In this document: piece by piece, positions 41,510-49,474 of the stretch | How the letters are laid out: each line of letters begins with the position of its first letter | Numbering within the stretch: position 1 is the first letter of the stretch | Assembly: GCF_002532045.1 (NCBI RefSeq) | Contig: NZ_NWTG01000011.1 | Coordinates: 196,001-260,000 of the forward strand | Reading direction: 5' to 3' | Length of the DNA stretch: 64,000 bases | Origin: Bradyrhizobium sp. C9 | GTDB taxonomy: Bacteria; Pseudomonadota; Alphaproteobacteria; Rhizobiales; Xanthobacteraceae | Position numbers and translations under genes: made by a program | Notes under the pieces: model-generated | Databases searched by the model: none | What the model saw: only the letters and a program-made list of their open reading frames with translations | Told to the model about the DNA's origin: nothing

Positions 41510-41685
41510 GGCTTTGGGTGAGGTTGATTGCTGATTTTGGGTAAGCTCTTCCACATCATTTCCCCGCACTCGATGAGTGGACTCCTTAAGTTACAAAGTG
41601 GACACTTGTTCCAAAATCAAGGACGAAAAGCCGGGGAATGCATGGAACCTTCTTCTAGGGCCGTCTACGCCCCCCCACTGGGTGC

Positions 41686-41701
41686 TGTCCTAGTTAGGAC
41701 A
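41686..41701. promoter_or_regulatory. 16-base palindrome, copy 1
   Basis: TGTCCTAGTTAGGACA, preceded by CTGGGTGC. Copy 2 at 42822-42837 is TGTCCTAATTAGGACA with the same left flank. It may be a protein-binding site or the remnant of a transposon end. Confidence 0.5.
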
Positions 41702-41870
41702 CTCGCTCTGCGGAACTAGGACACTGTTGCCCGCAGGCCATTGCGGCGCGATCAGAGAGAGGCGCAGTATCGAAGCTGCCGACCCGTCCGGCAGATCGAT
41801 CGGCGGATCAAGTCACGGCTCCAGCACCGGCCTCTAGGCCCCCAGAGGTGCTGGGGCCGTTTCTTTGCCT

Positions 41871-42041
41871 CCCCGGGATTCTACTGAATCCACCGCTGCT
41901 GCAATTGGCGCTAATTTCTTCACTGCCGGGGGCAGGCTTTGATCTCGGATGATTTTCAGATTTACCCCGGCGGGGCCGTTTGCGTGACGCGGCCCTCTAG
42001 TTTCCACTAAGCGGCCCCCTCGCTGGGGCCGCTTCTTTGGG
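41871..42041 (+). repeat. Duplicated non-coding module, copy A
   Basis: 171 bases from CCCCGGGATTCTACTGAATC to the terminator GCGGCCCC/GGGGCCGC, with TTCTTTGG. It is about 90% identical to 42595-42764. Direct orientation in both copies. No open frame is shared. Confidence 0.8.
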
Positions 42042-42296
42042 ACAAAGCAAACTTATTCGGGTCCGGTGATTTGCGGCGTCGTCAGCGTTTCGATTGCCAG
42101 AGCGGCTACTGATGGCGGGACGTCGCTCACCCGAAGAGAGGCGACACGTTGCGACTACCATTGATGGCCGAGCCGCCGATTGAGCCAGAGCCGGAAGCGC
42201 AGCCCGTAACCAGTCCGCAGCCTGACCATGATTGAAATGCTGGTCGGTGACGTAAAGAACAAAAATGACGCCTACAGCTAGCAATAAGCCCTTCAT
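41997..42296 (-). CDS. Small single-helix membrane protein, C-terminus doubtful
   Basis: Starts at the ATG at 42296 (GGGAGGGTCGGTTC before it). The N-terminus MKGLLLAVGVIFVLYVTDQHFNHGQ is a membrane helix plus short tail of a kind I remember from Bradyrhizobium, where the protein is about 45 residues. Here the frame continues to 99 residues and runs through the terminator of repeat copy A, which suggests the original stop was lost by mutation or the end is degenerate. Confidence 0.55.
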   Translation of the reverse strand: MKGLLLAVGVIFVLYVTDQHFNHGQAADWLRAALPALAQSAARPSMVVATCRLSSGERRPAISSRSGNRNADDAANHRTRISLLCPKEAAPARGPLSGN

Positions 42297-42309
42297 GAAC
42301 CGACCCTCC

Positions 42310-42495
42310 CTAAGACCTTGGGGGCTCCGGGTGTCGTGACGACTCAAGCATTCTGCTCGGAATTTCTGTCCGTGTTGGCTCCGGCAATCGGCTTGCTTCG
42401 AACGTTCTATTGTTGCGTACCATCCAGCTCGCAAGTCGAACGTAACCGCGCCTCAGCGCCGGTAGGAACCATTCCCTTGGTTCGTCGCGATCCAT
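42310..42495 (-). CDS. Small hypothetical ORF, weakly supported
   Basis: 61 codons (MDRDEPREWFLPALRRGYVRLASWMVRN...). It ends 13 bases before the membrane-protein gene on the same strand. Its composition is plausible (short amphipathic helices), but no ribosome-binding site is convincing. No family recognised. Confidence 0.35.
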   Translation of the reverse strand: MDRDEPREWFLPALRRGYVRLASWMVRNNRTFEASRLPEPTRTEIPSRMLESSRHPEPPRS

Positions 42496-42594
42496 GCGCT
42501 CTATGATAAAGACGTAGGATTTAAGGAGTTATTGCCCGTTATCACCGGGCAACTCCGGATACCTATATCATCGTATGCGTGGCGAGGGCCTAGC

Positions 42595-42764
42595 CCCCGG
42601 GGATTCTACTGAATCCACGGTTGCTAGATTTGGCGCTAATGTCTTCACTGCCGGGGGCAGGCTTTGATCTCGGATGATTTTCAGATTTACCCGGCGGGGC
42701 CGTTTGCTTGACGCAGCCCTCTCGTTTTCACTGAACGGCCCCGTGTTGGGGCCGTTTCTTTGGG
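42595..42764 (+). repeat. Duplicated non-coding module, copy B
   Basis: 170 bases, the direct repeat of 41871-42041. The terminal stem is ACGGCCCC/GGGGCCGT, where copy A has G and C at the closing pair, so both copies keep the pairing. TTTCTTTGG follows. The 868-base gap 42297-43164 has no other gene I can support except the weak ORF at 42310. Confidence 0.8.
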
Positions 42765-42821
42765 GCGGAAAGCGGCGTACCAGAAGTTTCTACGAGGGAT
42801 GGATGCCCTAATACTGGGTGC

Positions 42822-42837
42822 TGTCCTAATTAGGACA
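42822..42837. promoter_or_regulatory. 16-base palindrome, copy 2
   Basis: TGTCCTAATTAGGACA, a perfect palindrome, 58 bases after repeat copy B. It is followed by further GGACA/GGACAC steps (CCGGACATTTCG, TTCGGACACC), suggesting clustered binding sites or an eroded transposon end. Confidence 0.5.
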
Positions 42838-43080
42838 CCGGACATTTCGAATTCGGACACCAAACGAAGAACGCCCGGCAACCTTTCGGCAGCCGGGCGG
42901 TAGCTGTTTCTTCCATGTTGCAGGTATTCGGATATCCCGACAGTCCGATTGGCGGCAACCCGTATGAACACGGATTTTGATGACCCTATAAGAGTTCGTT
43001 AAGGGTACCTTGTTTACGAATATTGTCGGTCTAGACCTTGCCCGTCCTGATCGCCTGCATAGTGATACCTTGGAGTTGGA

Positions 43081-43118
43081 CCCGCCACGTTCTTAGCGTG
43101 GCGGGGTTTTCCCGTTTT
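43081..43118 (+). terminator. Strong intrinsic terminator
   Basis: Stem CCCGCCACG / CGTGGCGGG with a 7-base loop, then GTTTTCCCGTTTT. No plus-strand gene precedes it, so it may end a short untranslated transcript from the repeat region. Confidence 0.75.
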
Positions 43119-43164
43119 AGAAGATGCTGCCGACGCTCGAAAGGATCGAGAAGGCAAGGTTTTC

Positions 43165-43335
43165 CTATTTCGAGTCCTCCATCGCGCTTTCGACCTCATC
43201 GGCCAATGTTCAGTGATGCGCTGCCAGTTTAGCAAATAGGGCTTTCTTGGTCGCATTGGTCGCCAGCTTGCTAATTAGCTCGCACTCTTCCGCTTCGATC
43301 CGGAGCTTTTCCAAGTGCGCCTTCATGTCCTTCAT
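43165..43335 (-). pseudogene. Small helical protein gene with in-frame stop
   Basis: From the ATG at 43335 the frame reads MKDMKAHLEKLRIEAEECELISKLATNATKKALFAKLAAHH and stops at a TGA (43210-43212). Beyond it the same frame continues TLADEVESAMEDSK to a TAG at 43165. I recall this short helical family in Bradyrhizobium with an uninterrupted ending of this kind, so the TGA looks like a nonsense mutation. If the 41-residue form is stable, the gene could still be functional. Confidence 0.5.
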
Positions 43336-43606
43336 GAGCCATCTCCCCGAGATCGAAGGGGATCATTGCACGGGGCACTGGCAGCACATACGACTTCCGA
43401 AACTCCGTTCATCCACGAAGACCCCCCGATACGGCTTACAGGCAAGCCCCCCAATTAGAGTCAGCAGCGCAAACGGTATTGGCAGCGCATCCAATGATCG
43501 TGACTGCCCTGTCTCCTGTCATGCCCAGACGGCTGGAACCGCCGCCGTCCGTCTCGTTGACTTAGGTCAAGGATGCTCACCCACGGAAAACCCCGGGGAC
43601 TCGGCC

Positions 43607-43768
43607 TTACTTCTGGGGAGCGAACTCCAGCGCGTACAGCGCGTCCTGTAGTTCTTTCTCCAGCTCGCGGATGTGCTTGGCGGTCGGCTCATCGGTGTAA
43701 CGCTTCGCCAGCTCGCGGCAGTGCGCGAGCTTCCGCTCGATGGCCAGTTTTTCCTGATCCTTCCCCAT
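43607..43768 (-). CDS. Small helical coiled-coil protein
   Basis: 53 residues from the ATG at 43768: MGKDQEKLAIERKLAHCREL followed by AKRYTDEPTAKHIRELEKEL and QDALYALEFAPQK. It is entirely helical with heptad-like spacing. It resembles the interrupted gene at 43165-43335 in size and style. No membrane segment. Function unknown. Confidence 0.55.
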   Translation of the reverse strand: MGKDQEKLAIERKLAHCRELAKRYTDEPTAKHIRELEKELQDALYALEFAPQK

Positions 43769-44220
43769 GCTCAATTAGGTACGCGAAGCGCCGACTAATT
43801 CAACGTTGAGGAACCCCCGGGTCTTCCCTTACGGAGAACCACGTAGGGAACGAGTTTGCCGCCCTATAGAAAGCCGTTATGCCCAAGACAGTGTTCGGTC
43901 TCAGTAGTGCTACCGAGAACGCCGCCCAACCAATTCAGGCCACTGCGATTTTCAAACTAGGCCACTAGCGTCGGAAACAGGCCAGCGCCCAGCGCCTAAC
44001 GGGAACAAATTGAGAACTGCGAGAAACGATCCGGCGAATGTCTATCGAGGCGCCCGAAGGTTCAAATCCAAGGCTCAAAAATGCTTCGTTGCCGTTCGAT
44101 GGATAGCGTCCGAAAATCAGCCACAGTCCGTAAGTTGCGACCGGTGCCACCTTGCCGGTCGAACTCGGACTGCGCCAACTCAGTCTTCAGCGGAAGTCCA
44201 ACCGAACAGGAGACACATCC
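43769..44220. other. Gap with GGCCAC motifs and a doubtful 29-codon ORF
   Basis: About 450 bases. An ORF at 43879-43968 (29 codons) has no supporting signal. Two AGGCCACT motifs (TTCAGGCCACTG and AACTAGGCCACTAG, 43936-43968) repeat the half-site of the operator at 35073. Upstream of 44221 sits AGGAGACAC, the ribosome-binding site of the next gene. Confidence 0.45.
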
Positions 44221-45210
44221 ATGACATTCGGAAGATGGAGTTTCATCGCCGCGGCTGTCACCTGCGCTATAGCAGCGAGCTCTTGCGCGAGCATTGCAGC
44301 CGAACCTAGCGGCAAGATTACGATCCTCTATGACGCGTTTGGCACCGATCCTGAAATGACAAAGGATTGGGGTTTCTCCGCGCTGGTGGAGGTCGCAGGA
44401 AAGCGCATTCTGTTTGATACCGGAGATAACGCGGAAATCTTTGGGAAGAATGTCAGGGCGAAAGGAGTCGATCTTACCACGCTTGACTTTGTGATCCTCT
44501 CCCATCGGCATTCCGATCACATGGCCGGACTAAGCTATGTGCTGAGTGTAAACCCGAACGTCAAGATATACGCGCCGAAAGAAGGGTTCGGCATCTACGG
44601 TTCGTCGCTTCCATCCACCTTCTATCGCAAGGACGATTCCCTGCCTGACGAGATGCGATACTTCGGCGGCAAACCGCCGAAAATCATGGAGTTCGGCGCC
44701 GCGTGGCCCAATGCCAAGTTCGAACTGATCGATCAGACGACGGAGGTCGCACCCGGTATCACCTTGATCGCCCTCGTTTCCGATCTTCCCGGCACAAAGG
44801 AACTCAAAGAACTCTCCCTCGCAGTGAATACGCCGGATGGCCTAATTCTTGTCGTCGGCTGTTCGCATCCGGGAATCGAACGCATTGTAGAGGCCGCAAC
44901 GGCGATCAACCCCAGAATCCACCTCGTCGCCGGAGGGTTCCACCTTGTTGTTGCTGCGGACGACGCCATTGAGAAGATCGTGATCTCCCTCAAGGACAAA
45001 TTCAAAGTTGAGAACATTGCCCCCGGGCACTGCACGGGCGAACCGACGTTTGCCGCGCTAAAAAAGGCGTTTGGCGCCCAATACATCTATGCGGGGCTGG
45101 GCACGTCGTTGATCCTCGGAGCCGACATCACCTCCAACGTGAGGCGCGGCGAAGCGCCTACGCCTGACGATCTCGCCATCTATCGCAGGCTGGCCAGTAG
45201 CGAAGACTGA
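44221..45210 (+). CDS. Exported MBL-fold metallo-hydrolase
   Basis: 329 residues from the ATG at 44221; the frame to 44152 is leader. A signal peptide (about 1-30) ends in SSCASIAA, with a cysteine that could make it a lipoprotein. The metal-binding motif is SHRHSDHMAG, followed by GCSHPGIE, GGFHLVV and PGHCTG, the pattern of the subfamily that includes the methanopterin-related 7,8-dihydropterin-6-methyl phosphate synthases. Actual substrate unknown. Base composition is lower in GC than the chromosome. Cargo gene of the element, next to an exported cupin on the opposite strand. Confidence 0.82.
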   Translation: MTFGRWSFIAAAVTCAIAASSCASIAAEPSGKITILYDAFGTDPEMTKDWGFSALVEVAGKRILFDTGDNAEIFGKNVRAKGVDLTTLDFVILSHRHSDHMAGLSYVLSVNPNVKIYAPKEGFGIYGSSLPSTFYRKDDSLPDEMRYFGGKPPKIMEFGAAWPNAKFELIDQTTEVAPGITLIALVSDLPGTKELKELSLAVNTPDGLILVVGCSHPGIERIVEAATAINPRIHLVAGGFHLVVAADDAIEKIVISLKDKFKVENIAPGHCTGEPTFAALKKAFGAQYIYAGLGTSLILGADITSNVRRGEAPTPDDLAIYRRLASSED

Positions 45211-45293
45211 TTTTGCGCCCCACGCGCACGCAGCTTTTGACCCGAAGCGGTCATGAAACGAGCGTGCCACAGCTTTGGTCAGAGGCAACACTC

Positions 45294-45680
45294 TTACTTT
45301 GGCGGTGGCTTGTCGTAGAGCGGCTTACCCTTATCGACGATATGCACCGTCAGTAATTTTACCGCCTTGTCGCCGACCACCTTATAAGCCCCATGAGGCA
45401 CATCCCGAACATTCATCCCGACGGCGCCGGTCGAAATAGGCACCTGCTTTCCATCGGGTAACTCGATAAGACCGCCCTCAAGGAAGTAATACGACTCGTC
45501 ACCATGATGGATATGCAGCGTCGATGTCTCGCCGGGCTTTATCTCGCTGATGCTGGTGACGATTTCCATGTTCGTGCCCGTTAGGTCACCTCGCTTCAAC
45601 TCCTTTCGAAAGGGGGAGTCCTGTGCACTTGCCGTAGTCACGAACAATGAAGCCAAAGCTGCTGCAATTATGACCTTCAT
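45294..45680 (-). CDS. Exported cupin-domain protein
   Basis: 128 residues from the ATG at 45680; the frame to 45821 is unlike coding. Signal peptide MKVIIAAALASLFVTTASAQ. The cupin core reads GETSTLHIHHGDESYYFLEGG, with two His and a Glu as metal ligands, then DVPHGAYKVV as the second motif. It may bind a metal and a small molecule in the periplasm. Convergent with the exported MBL-fold gene, so the pair may have been acquired together. Confidence 0.8.
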   Translation of the reverse strand: MKVIIAAALASLFVTTASAQDSPFRKELKRGDLTGTNMEIVTSISEIKPGETSTLHIHHGDESYYFLEGGLIELPDGKQVPISTGAVGMNVRDVPHGAYKVVGDKAVKLLTVHIVDKGKPLYDKPPPK

Positions 45681-45893
45681 GGAAAGTATCCTCTTGTAAA
45701 AAATGCGATTGTCTGGGTCTGCTCTTCCCAGCTTGTCGGAATTTACACCTATCGGCAAGGTAAGTGCTGGAGGGCCAGTATTCCGCAACTGGTGAACATG
45801 TCGGCGCCGCGTCCGGGTCAAAAGCCGTCCATGGCGGCCGAGCCGAGAGACTTCCGGTTATCTCCGATGCCGCCCAAGCTCGGGTGGTTCAGG

Positions 45894-46388
45894 TCACGTC
45901 TCGGGTGGAAGGACCGAAGGCCATAAGTTGCGAACCACAGCGGTGAGTGCCTGAGTAAGCGATGCTTTCGATCCATCCAGTTTGTTCACTATGATATCTG
46001 GACGCCACGTTGTTTCGCCCTCGCGTTCCCAGCTACTGGTCAGGTCTCCCGTCTTCGGAGATCGGAAGTAATCTAGTGATCCGCCGGTGCTGATATCGTA
46101 GTGCGTTCCCCTCGCATGCAGATGCTTGTAAGCGGCCGCGATGCTCAAGATGGTGACAAAGCTGGGCTCACGTTTGCACAAGTCAATGTGCAACGCTTTT
46201 AGGCTACCCCACCGCGAGATTTTCGATCGATCCTCGCGCCTATAGTAGGCGAACATTATGTCGGCTTGCTGGGCAGCAGGAACGCAGGCGTTGAAGGCGA
46301 GCCGAATATCGTTCGCCCGCGCAATGTAGTCCTCGAAATTGGGAACGACGAACAAGTCGTAGTAGAGCAACGGTGTGGTGCGGCTCAT
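45894..46388 (-). CDS. Hypothetical partner of GHKL-nuclease
   Basis: 164 residues from the ATG at 46388; a GTG at 46400 adds four residues. The protein is mainly helical, with LFVVPNFEDYIARANDIRLAFNACVPAAQQADIMFAYYR and a SIAAAYKHLHARGTHYDIST segment that recurs in small helical proteins of mobile regions. It lies 34 bases after the GHKL-nuclease stop on the same strand, so it is probably in the same transcript. Possibly an HEPN-like or accessory subunit; this is a guess. No firm family. Confidence 0.55.
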   Translation of the reverse strand: MSRTTPLLYYDLFVVPNFEDYIARANDIRLAFNACVPAAQQADIMFAYYRREDRSKISRWGSLKALHIDLCKREPSFVTILSIAAAYKHLHARGTHYDISTGGSLDYFRSPKTGDLTSSWEREGETTWRPDIIVNKLDGSKASLTQALTAVVRNLWPSVLPPET

Positions 46389-46422
46389 AGGTGCGAACAC
46401 GAGGGTGCGATGCTATGATTCC

Positions 46423-48432
46423 TCAGATACCCAACTTGTGGAAAAAGACCTTGTTTCGCATTTCGGCATCACGCTGCACCTTGGTCCAGCTCAAGACCTC
46501 GATATAAAGTTTGATATTGCCATACCATCGAAAGTAGCCGAGGCCGTCCGGCATCACCGTGAAATCCTTTTCCCGCTCCAACCAATTCTTCACCTTCTGG
46601 GGAAAGTCGCACACCACGTACCCATAGAACGGTGTGTTCGGGCTGACGAGGATATCGCGCCCGTAAGGCGTCTTGTACTTTCCATCCCTTATGTCGTTCA
46701 CGTAGCGGACGATCTGCTCAATCGGGTCTTCGTCGGATGAGGGATTGACGAAGTCGTGACGCTGAGGCTTTTTGAACTCGAAGATCGTAATCGGGTTTGA
46801 AGCCTCGTTGTCTCCGCGAAATGCAACGCGCTTGCCGAAGATTGACAAGTCTGTTCGATCGCCGTTCCTTTCATCCATGGGCTTGTCGGACGCAACGTAG
46901 TCGGTGAAATTTAGTCGCTCGTCGAGTATCCAAAGATTGTGCTGATCGTAGTCGATTTGATCAGTGTCTTTCTTCCGCGGCATCACGATGTCATGCACGT
47001 CGCCCTCTGAACTGTATTTTCCATCGTCACCGAGCTGCAACGACTTGTTGAAGAGTTCGAGAACGCATTTTCGCAGCGACACGTAGTGAATGAGGTCGTT
47101 CTTGCTCGTCTGAGAGATTTTTCCAACGACTTCCGTCACTCGATCTTTCAGGTCTTCGGTGTTCTTACACTGAAGTATTTGCTTCACCTCCGCACGCACG
47201 CGCGTTTCCATCTGGAATTTCGCGGCCTGAAGATGTAGTTCGATTTCCTGTGGAGTCGGCTTCATGGACAATGATGAGAAGTCAGTTTCTCGGCTGAGGC
47301 TCCGGTGCCACGGCGCTTCATCGTTGATGTAATCTCTGATACGTGCCTGTTTGCGCTCTCTTCGCGCCGAGATTTCATGGCCGACAGCCTCTTGAGCAAT
47401 CGTTGCCGCTTGCGCCTCGATCTGAGCCTGCGAAATGCCAAAGACAAAATCATTGTCTTTTCCAAAGCTGAACGCTCCGCGCTCCAGCGAGACGTTTCGA
47501 TCGAGATAATCGCCGAAAACGTATGCTTTTATGATGTAGTTCCGATCCTTGGCATTCTCGCCCGCGTCGGTCTTGTCATAAAACTCATCCGAGAATTCAG
47601 GAATGTACGTCTGCATCGTTACGTCGGTGACCTCTCGCCGATGGGCCACCAAGCTGATCTTGCTCTTGTTCGCGCGGGGAGCGTAGAACTTGAACACGCG
47701 AACGGTGAACGCTTCGTCTTTGTCCTTATCGACAGATTCAAGACGAAGTTCGTTTTTCTGCACAGACAGTTCAACGATCTGCCTGTTGGTTTGGCCGAGA
47801 TAGTCATTGAGGATGACACGCCCACCGCCACCCTGATCATCTCGCATGACGATTTGGGGGCATTCCGAATTTGGGTCTATGAAGTAGGGAAGCAGCTTTT
47901 CGACCAAGACCCTTGCGATCACATCGAGCCCTTTGTCCGGAAACTTGACGCCTTGCCCGCCAGAGATGGTGACGGCTGATCCGGTCGGGGCATCTCCCGC
48001 GTCTGTAACTTTCTCGTCGATTATAATGTCGTTGCCATGACCCATGGCGAACGAGCGCTTCTTCCGCGCTGGGCCGTCCGCGAACACGCTCTCGACGGTG
48101 AACTGATGGAAATATTTGAGGCAGGTGAACCGCCCGAAGCCCTTACCGCCATCACCCGCCTTGAGGGCCGTGTACAGGGTGTCGAAGGAGTTTCGGTGCT
48201 CTTCGTTAAACCCGATGCCATCGTCTCGAACGATGAAACCATCAACTGGGGCAATCTTGTCGATCATGTCGGCTTGCTCGTGCCGAAGGATGGTAACCTC
48301 GATTAATCCGCCCGTTGGCTCAACCGCTCGAATGGCTTGGATCGCATTCACGATTAGCTCGATTACAGGGGTGTAAACGGTCGTGCCCGAGCGAATGTTT
48401 TCTACAGCTCGTTTGATATTGATGCTGCTCAA
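46423..48432 (-). CDS. GHKL ATPase fused to a PD-(D/E)XK-like nuclease region
   Basis: 669 residues, start TTG at 48432 with AGGGG six bases before. The Bergerat ATP-binding fold is complete: ELIVNAIQA (N box, about 24), RDDGIGF (G1, about 69) and GGKGFGRF (G2, about 95). The middle is long and charged. The C-terminus has RTDLSIFGKRV and then ITIFEFKKPQRHDF (about 560), the D...ExK arrangement of PD-(D/E)XK nucleases. Prokaryotic GHKL proteins with restriction-type partners are known (MORC-like). The role here, probably anti-phage defence, is an inference from domains and position in an element. Confidence 0.72.
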   Translation of the reverse strand: MSSINIKRAVENIRSGTTVYTPVIELIVNAIQAIRAVEPTGGLIEVTILRHEQADMIDKIAPVDGFIVRDDGIGFNEEHRNSFDTLYTALKAGDGGKGFGRFTCLKYFHQFTVESVFADGPARKKRSFAMGHGNDIIIDEKVTDAGDAPTGSAVTISGGQGVKFPDKGLDVIARVLVEKLLPYFIDPNSECPQIVMRDDQGGGGRVILNDYLGQTNRQIVELSVQKNELRLESVDKDKDEAFTVRVFKFYAPRANKSKISLVAHRREVTDVTMQTYIPEFSDEFYDKTDAGENAKDRNYIIKAYVFGDYLDRNVSLERGAFSFGKDNDFVFGISQAQIEAQAATIAQEAVGHEISARRERKQARIRDYINDEAPWHRSLSRETDFSSLSMKPTPQEIELHLQAAKFQMETRVRAEVKQILQCKNTEDLKDRVTEVVGKISQTSKNDLIHYVSLRKCVLELFNKSLQLGDDGKYSSEGDVHDIVMPRKKDTDQIDYDQHNLWILDERLNFTDYVASDKPMDERNGDRTDLSIFGKRVAFRGDNEASNPITIFEFKKPQRHDFVNPSSDEDPIEQIVRYVNDIRDGKYKTPYGRDILVSPNTPFYGYVVCDFPQKVKNWLEREKDFTVMPDGLGYFRWYGNIKLYIEVLSWTKVQRDAEMRNKVFFHKLGI

Positions 48433-48623
48433 TTCATTCCCCTCTGCCGCTTATTGAACCGGGCGGCTTGGACGGATATTCAACGCTGCACGAAAGCGCG
48501 AATGTATAAGCCAAAATCGTTTAGGTTGCAAAGGCACTGCAGGAAGTGCGATGAAGTCCGGCCATCCGTCCGCTGATCTCTCGCGCCGCAAGCCGGTTGC
48601 GGCGACACGAGGACTTAACGTCG

Positions 48624-49241
48624 ATGACAAATGCAATGATTGAGTACGGCAGGGCCGATCTAATTCAAGAATTGCTCGGGCTAAGTCCTCCGATCGGCCA
48701 GAAAGTCGCTGCCATCATAACTTTTGCTGGCAGCATCGAATACTATCTGGAACGCGCGCTATGGCGGCTTCGGGGTATCAATCCCAAGGGTATCAAACCC
48801 GACACGGATGCAAGGGTGATCACCGACCTGCTTGCAATGCTCGAAACATTCGCCGCCGACCTGAAACCGGGAGACGAGAAGACGCTGCTTGAAGTTTGGA
48901 GCAAGTCGGCGCGCTCAGGCTTCACGATCAGACACAACATCGCGCATGGCGTTGCAATGGCAATTCCCAACGTCAGTACGCCGGTTTACGCACGGAATCC
49001 AAGGTGGCATGGCGAGATACGCAAGCGCCAGTTTGGCGACTTCTGGGCCGATGAACCTACGCTTGATCTCGTTCGCGAGGCAATGGCCGTTCTCCTGCGG
49101 ATTGTAATATTGCTCTCTAGAGAAGACGCTCCGCTAAAGGACATCGCGAGCCCGTTAGCAATGAAGGCGCTGCGGACGGCGCGCTCAGTGCTATCCGAGT
49201 TTGCAGGCCGAGACTACAATCCAAGCTTCGAAAAATACTAA
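48624..49241 (+). CDS. HEPN-motif helical protein
   Basis: 205 residues from the ATG at 48624 (a TTG at 48597 is also in frame). All-helical. An RX4H motif, RHNIAH in SGFTIRHNIAHGVAM (about 114-120), matches the catalytic motif of HEPN ribonucleases. No membrane segment. Divergent from the GHKL-nuclease gene with a 191-base shared promoter region. HEPN proteins act in toxin-antitoxin and abortive-infection systems. No antitoxin partner is obvious nearby. Confidence 0.6.
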   Translation: MTNAMIEYGRADLIQELLGLSPPIGQKVAAIITFAGSIEYYLERALWRLRGINPKGIKPDTDARVITDLLAMLETFAADLKPGDEKTLLEVWSKSARSGFTIRHNIAHGVAMAIPNVSTPVYARNPRWHGEIRKRQFGDFWADEPTLDLVREAMAVLLRIVILLSREDAPLKDIASPLAMKALRTARSVLSEFAGRDYNPSFEKY

Positions 49242-49474
49242 GCACGACAAGCCGCGCTAGGCGTGCTTCCATGCGGTTCGCCCAGCATTTTTCTATGCGC
49301 TTCATTTCGCACATTGTTCCCCGCTACGCACCTCTATTCCTGCGGGCGCAGGGTAAGTCGGGAAGCACGCCCGGCATCGGAGCCAGATTGCCAACGTAAC
49401 GTTTGACTACGCGGAAGAGGTTGAGGATCGCTGCTTGATTGGTGGTTATTGAGCATAGATTACACGAGCACATG

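Noticed and set aside
41871..42764. CRISPR array in the repeat-rich part of the element
   Set aside because: Only two long copies of about 170 bases, not short evenly spaced repeats, and no cas genes.
40431..44220. Reverse transcriptase or diversity-generating retroelement in the gene-poor region
   Set aside because: No RT motifs or long frame; only tiny ORFs and non-coding repeats.
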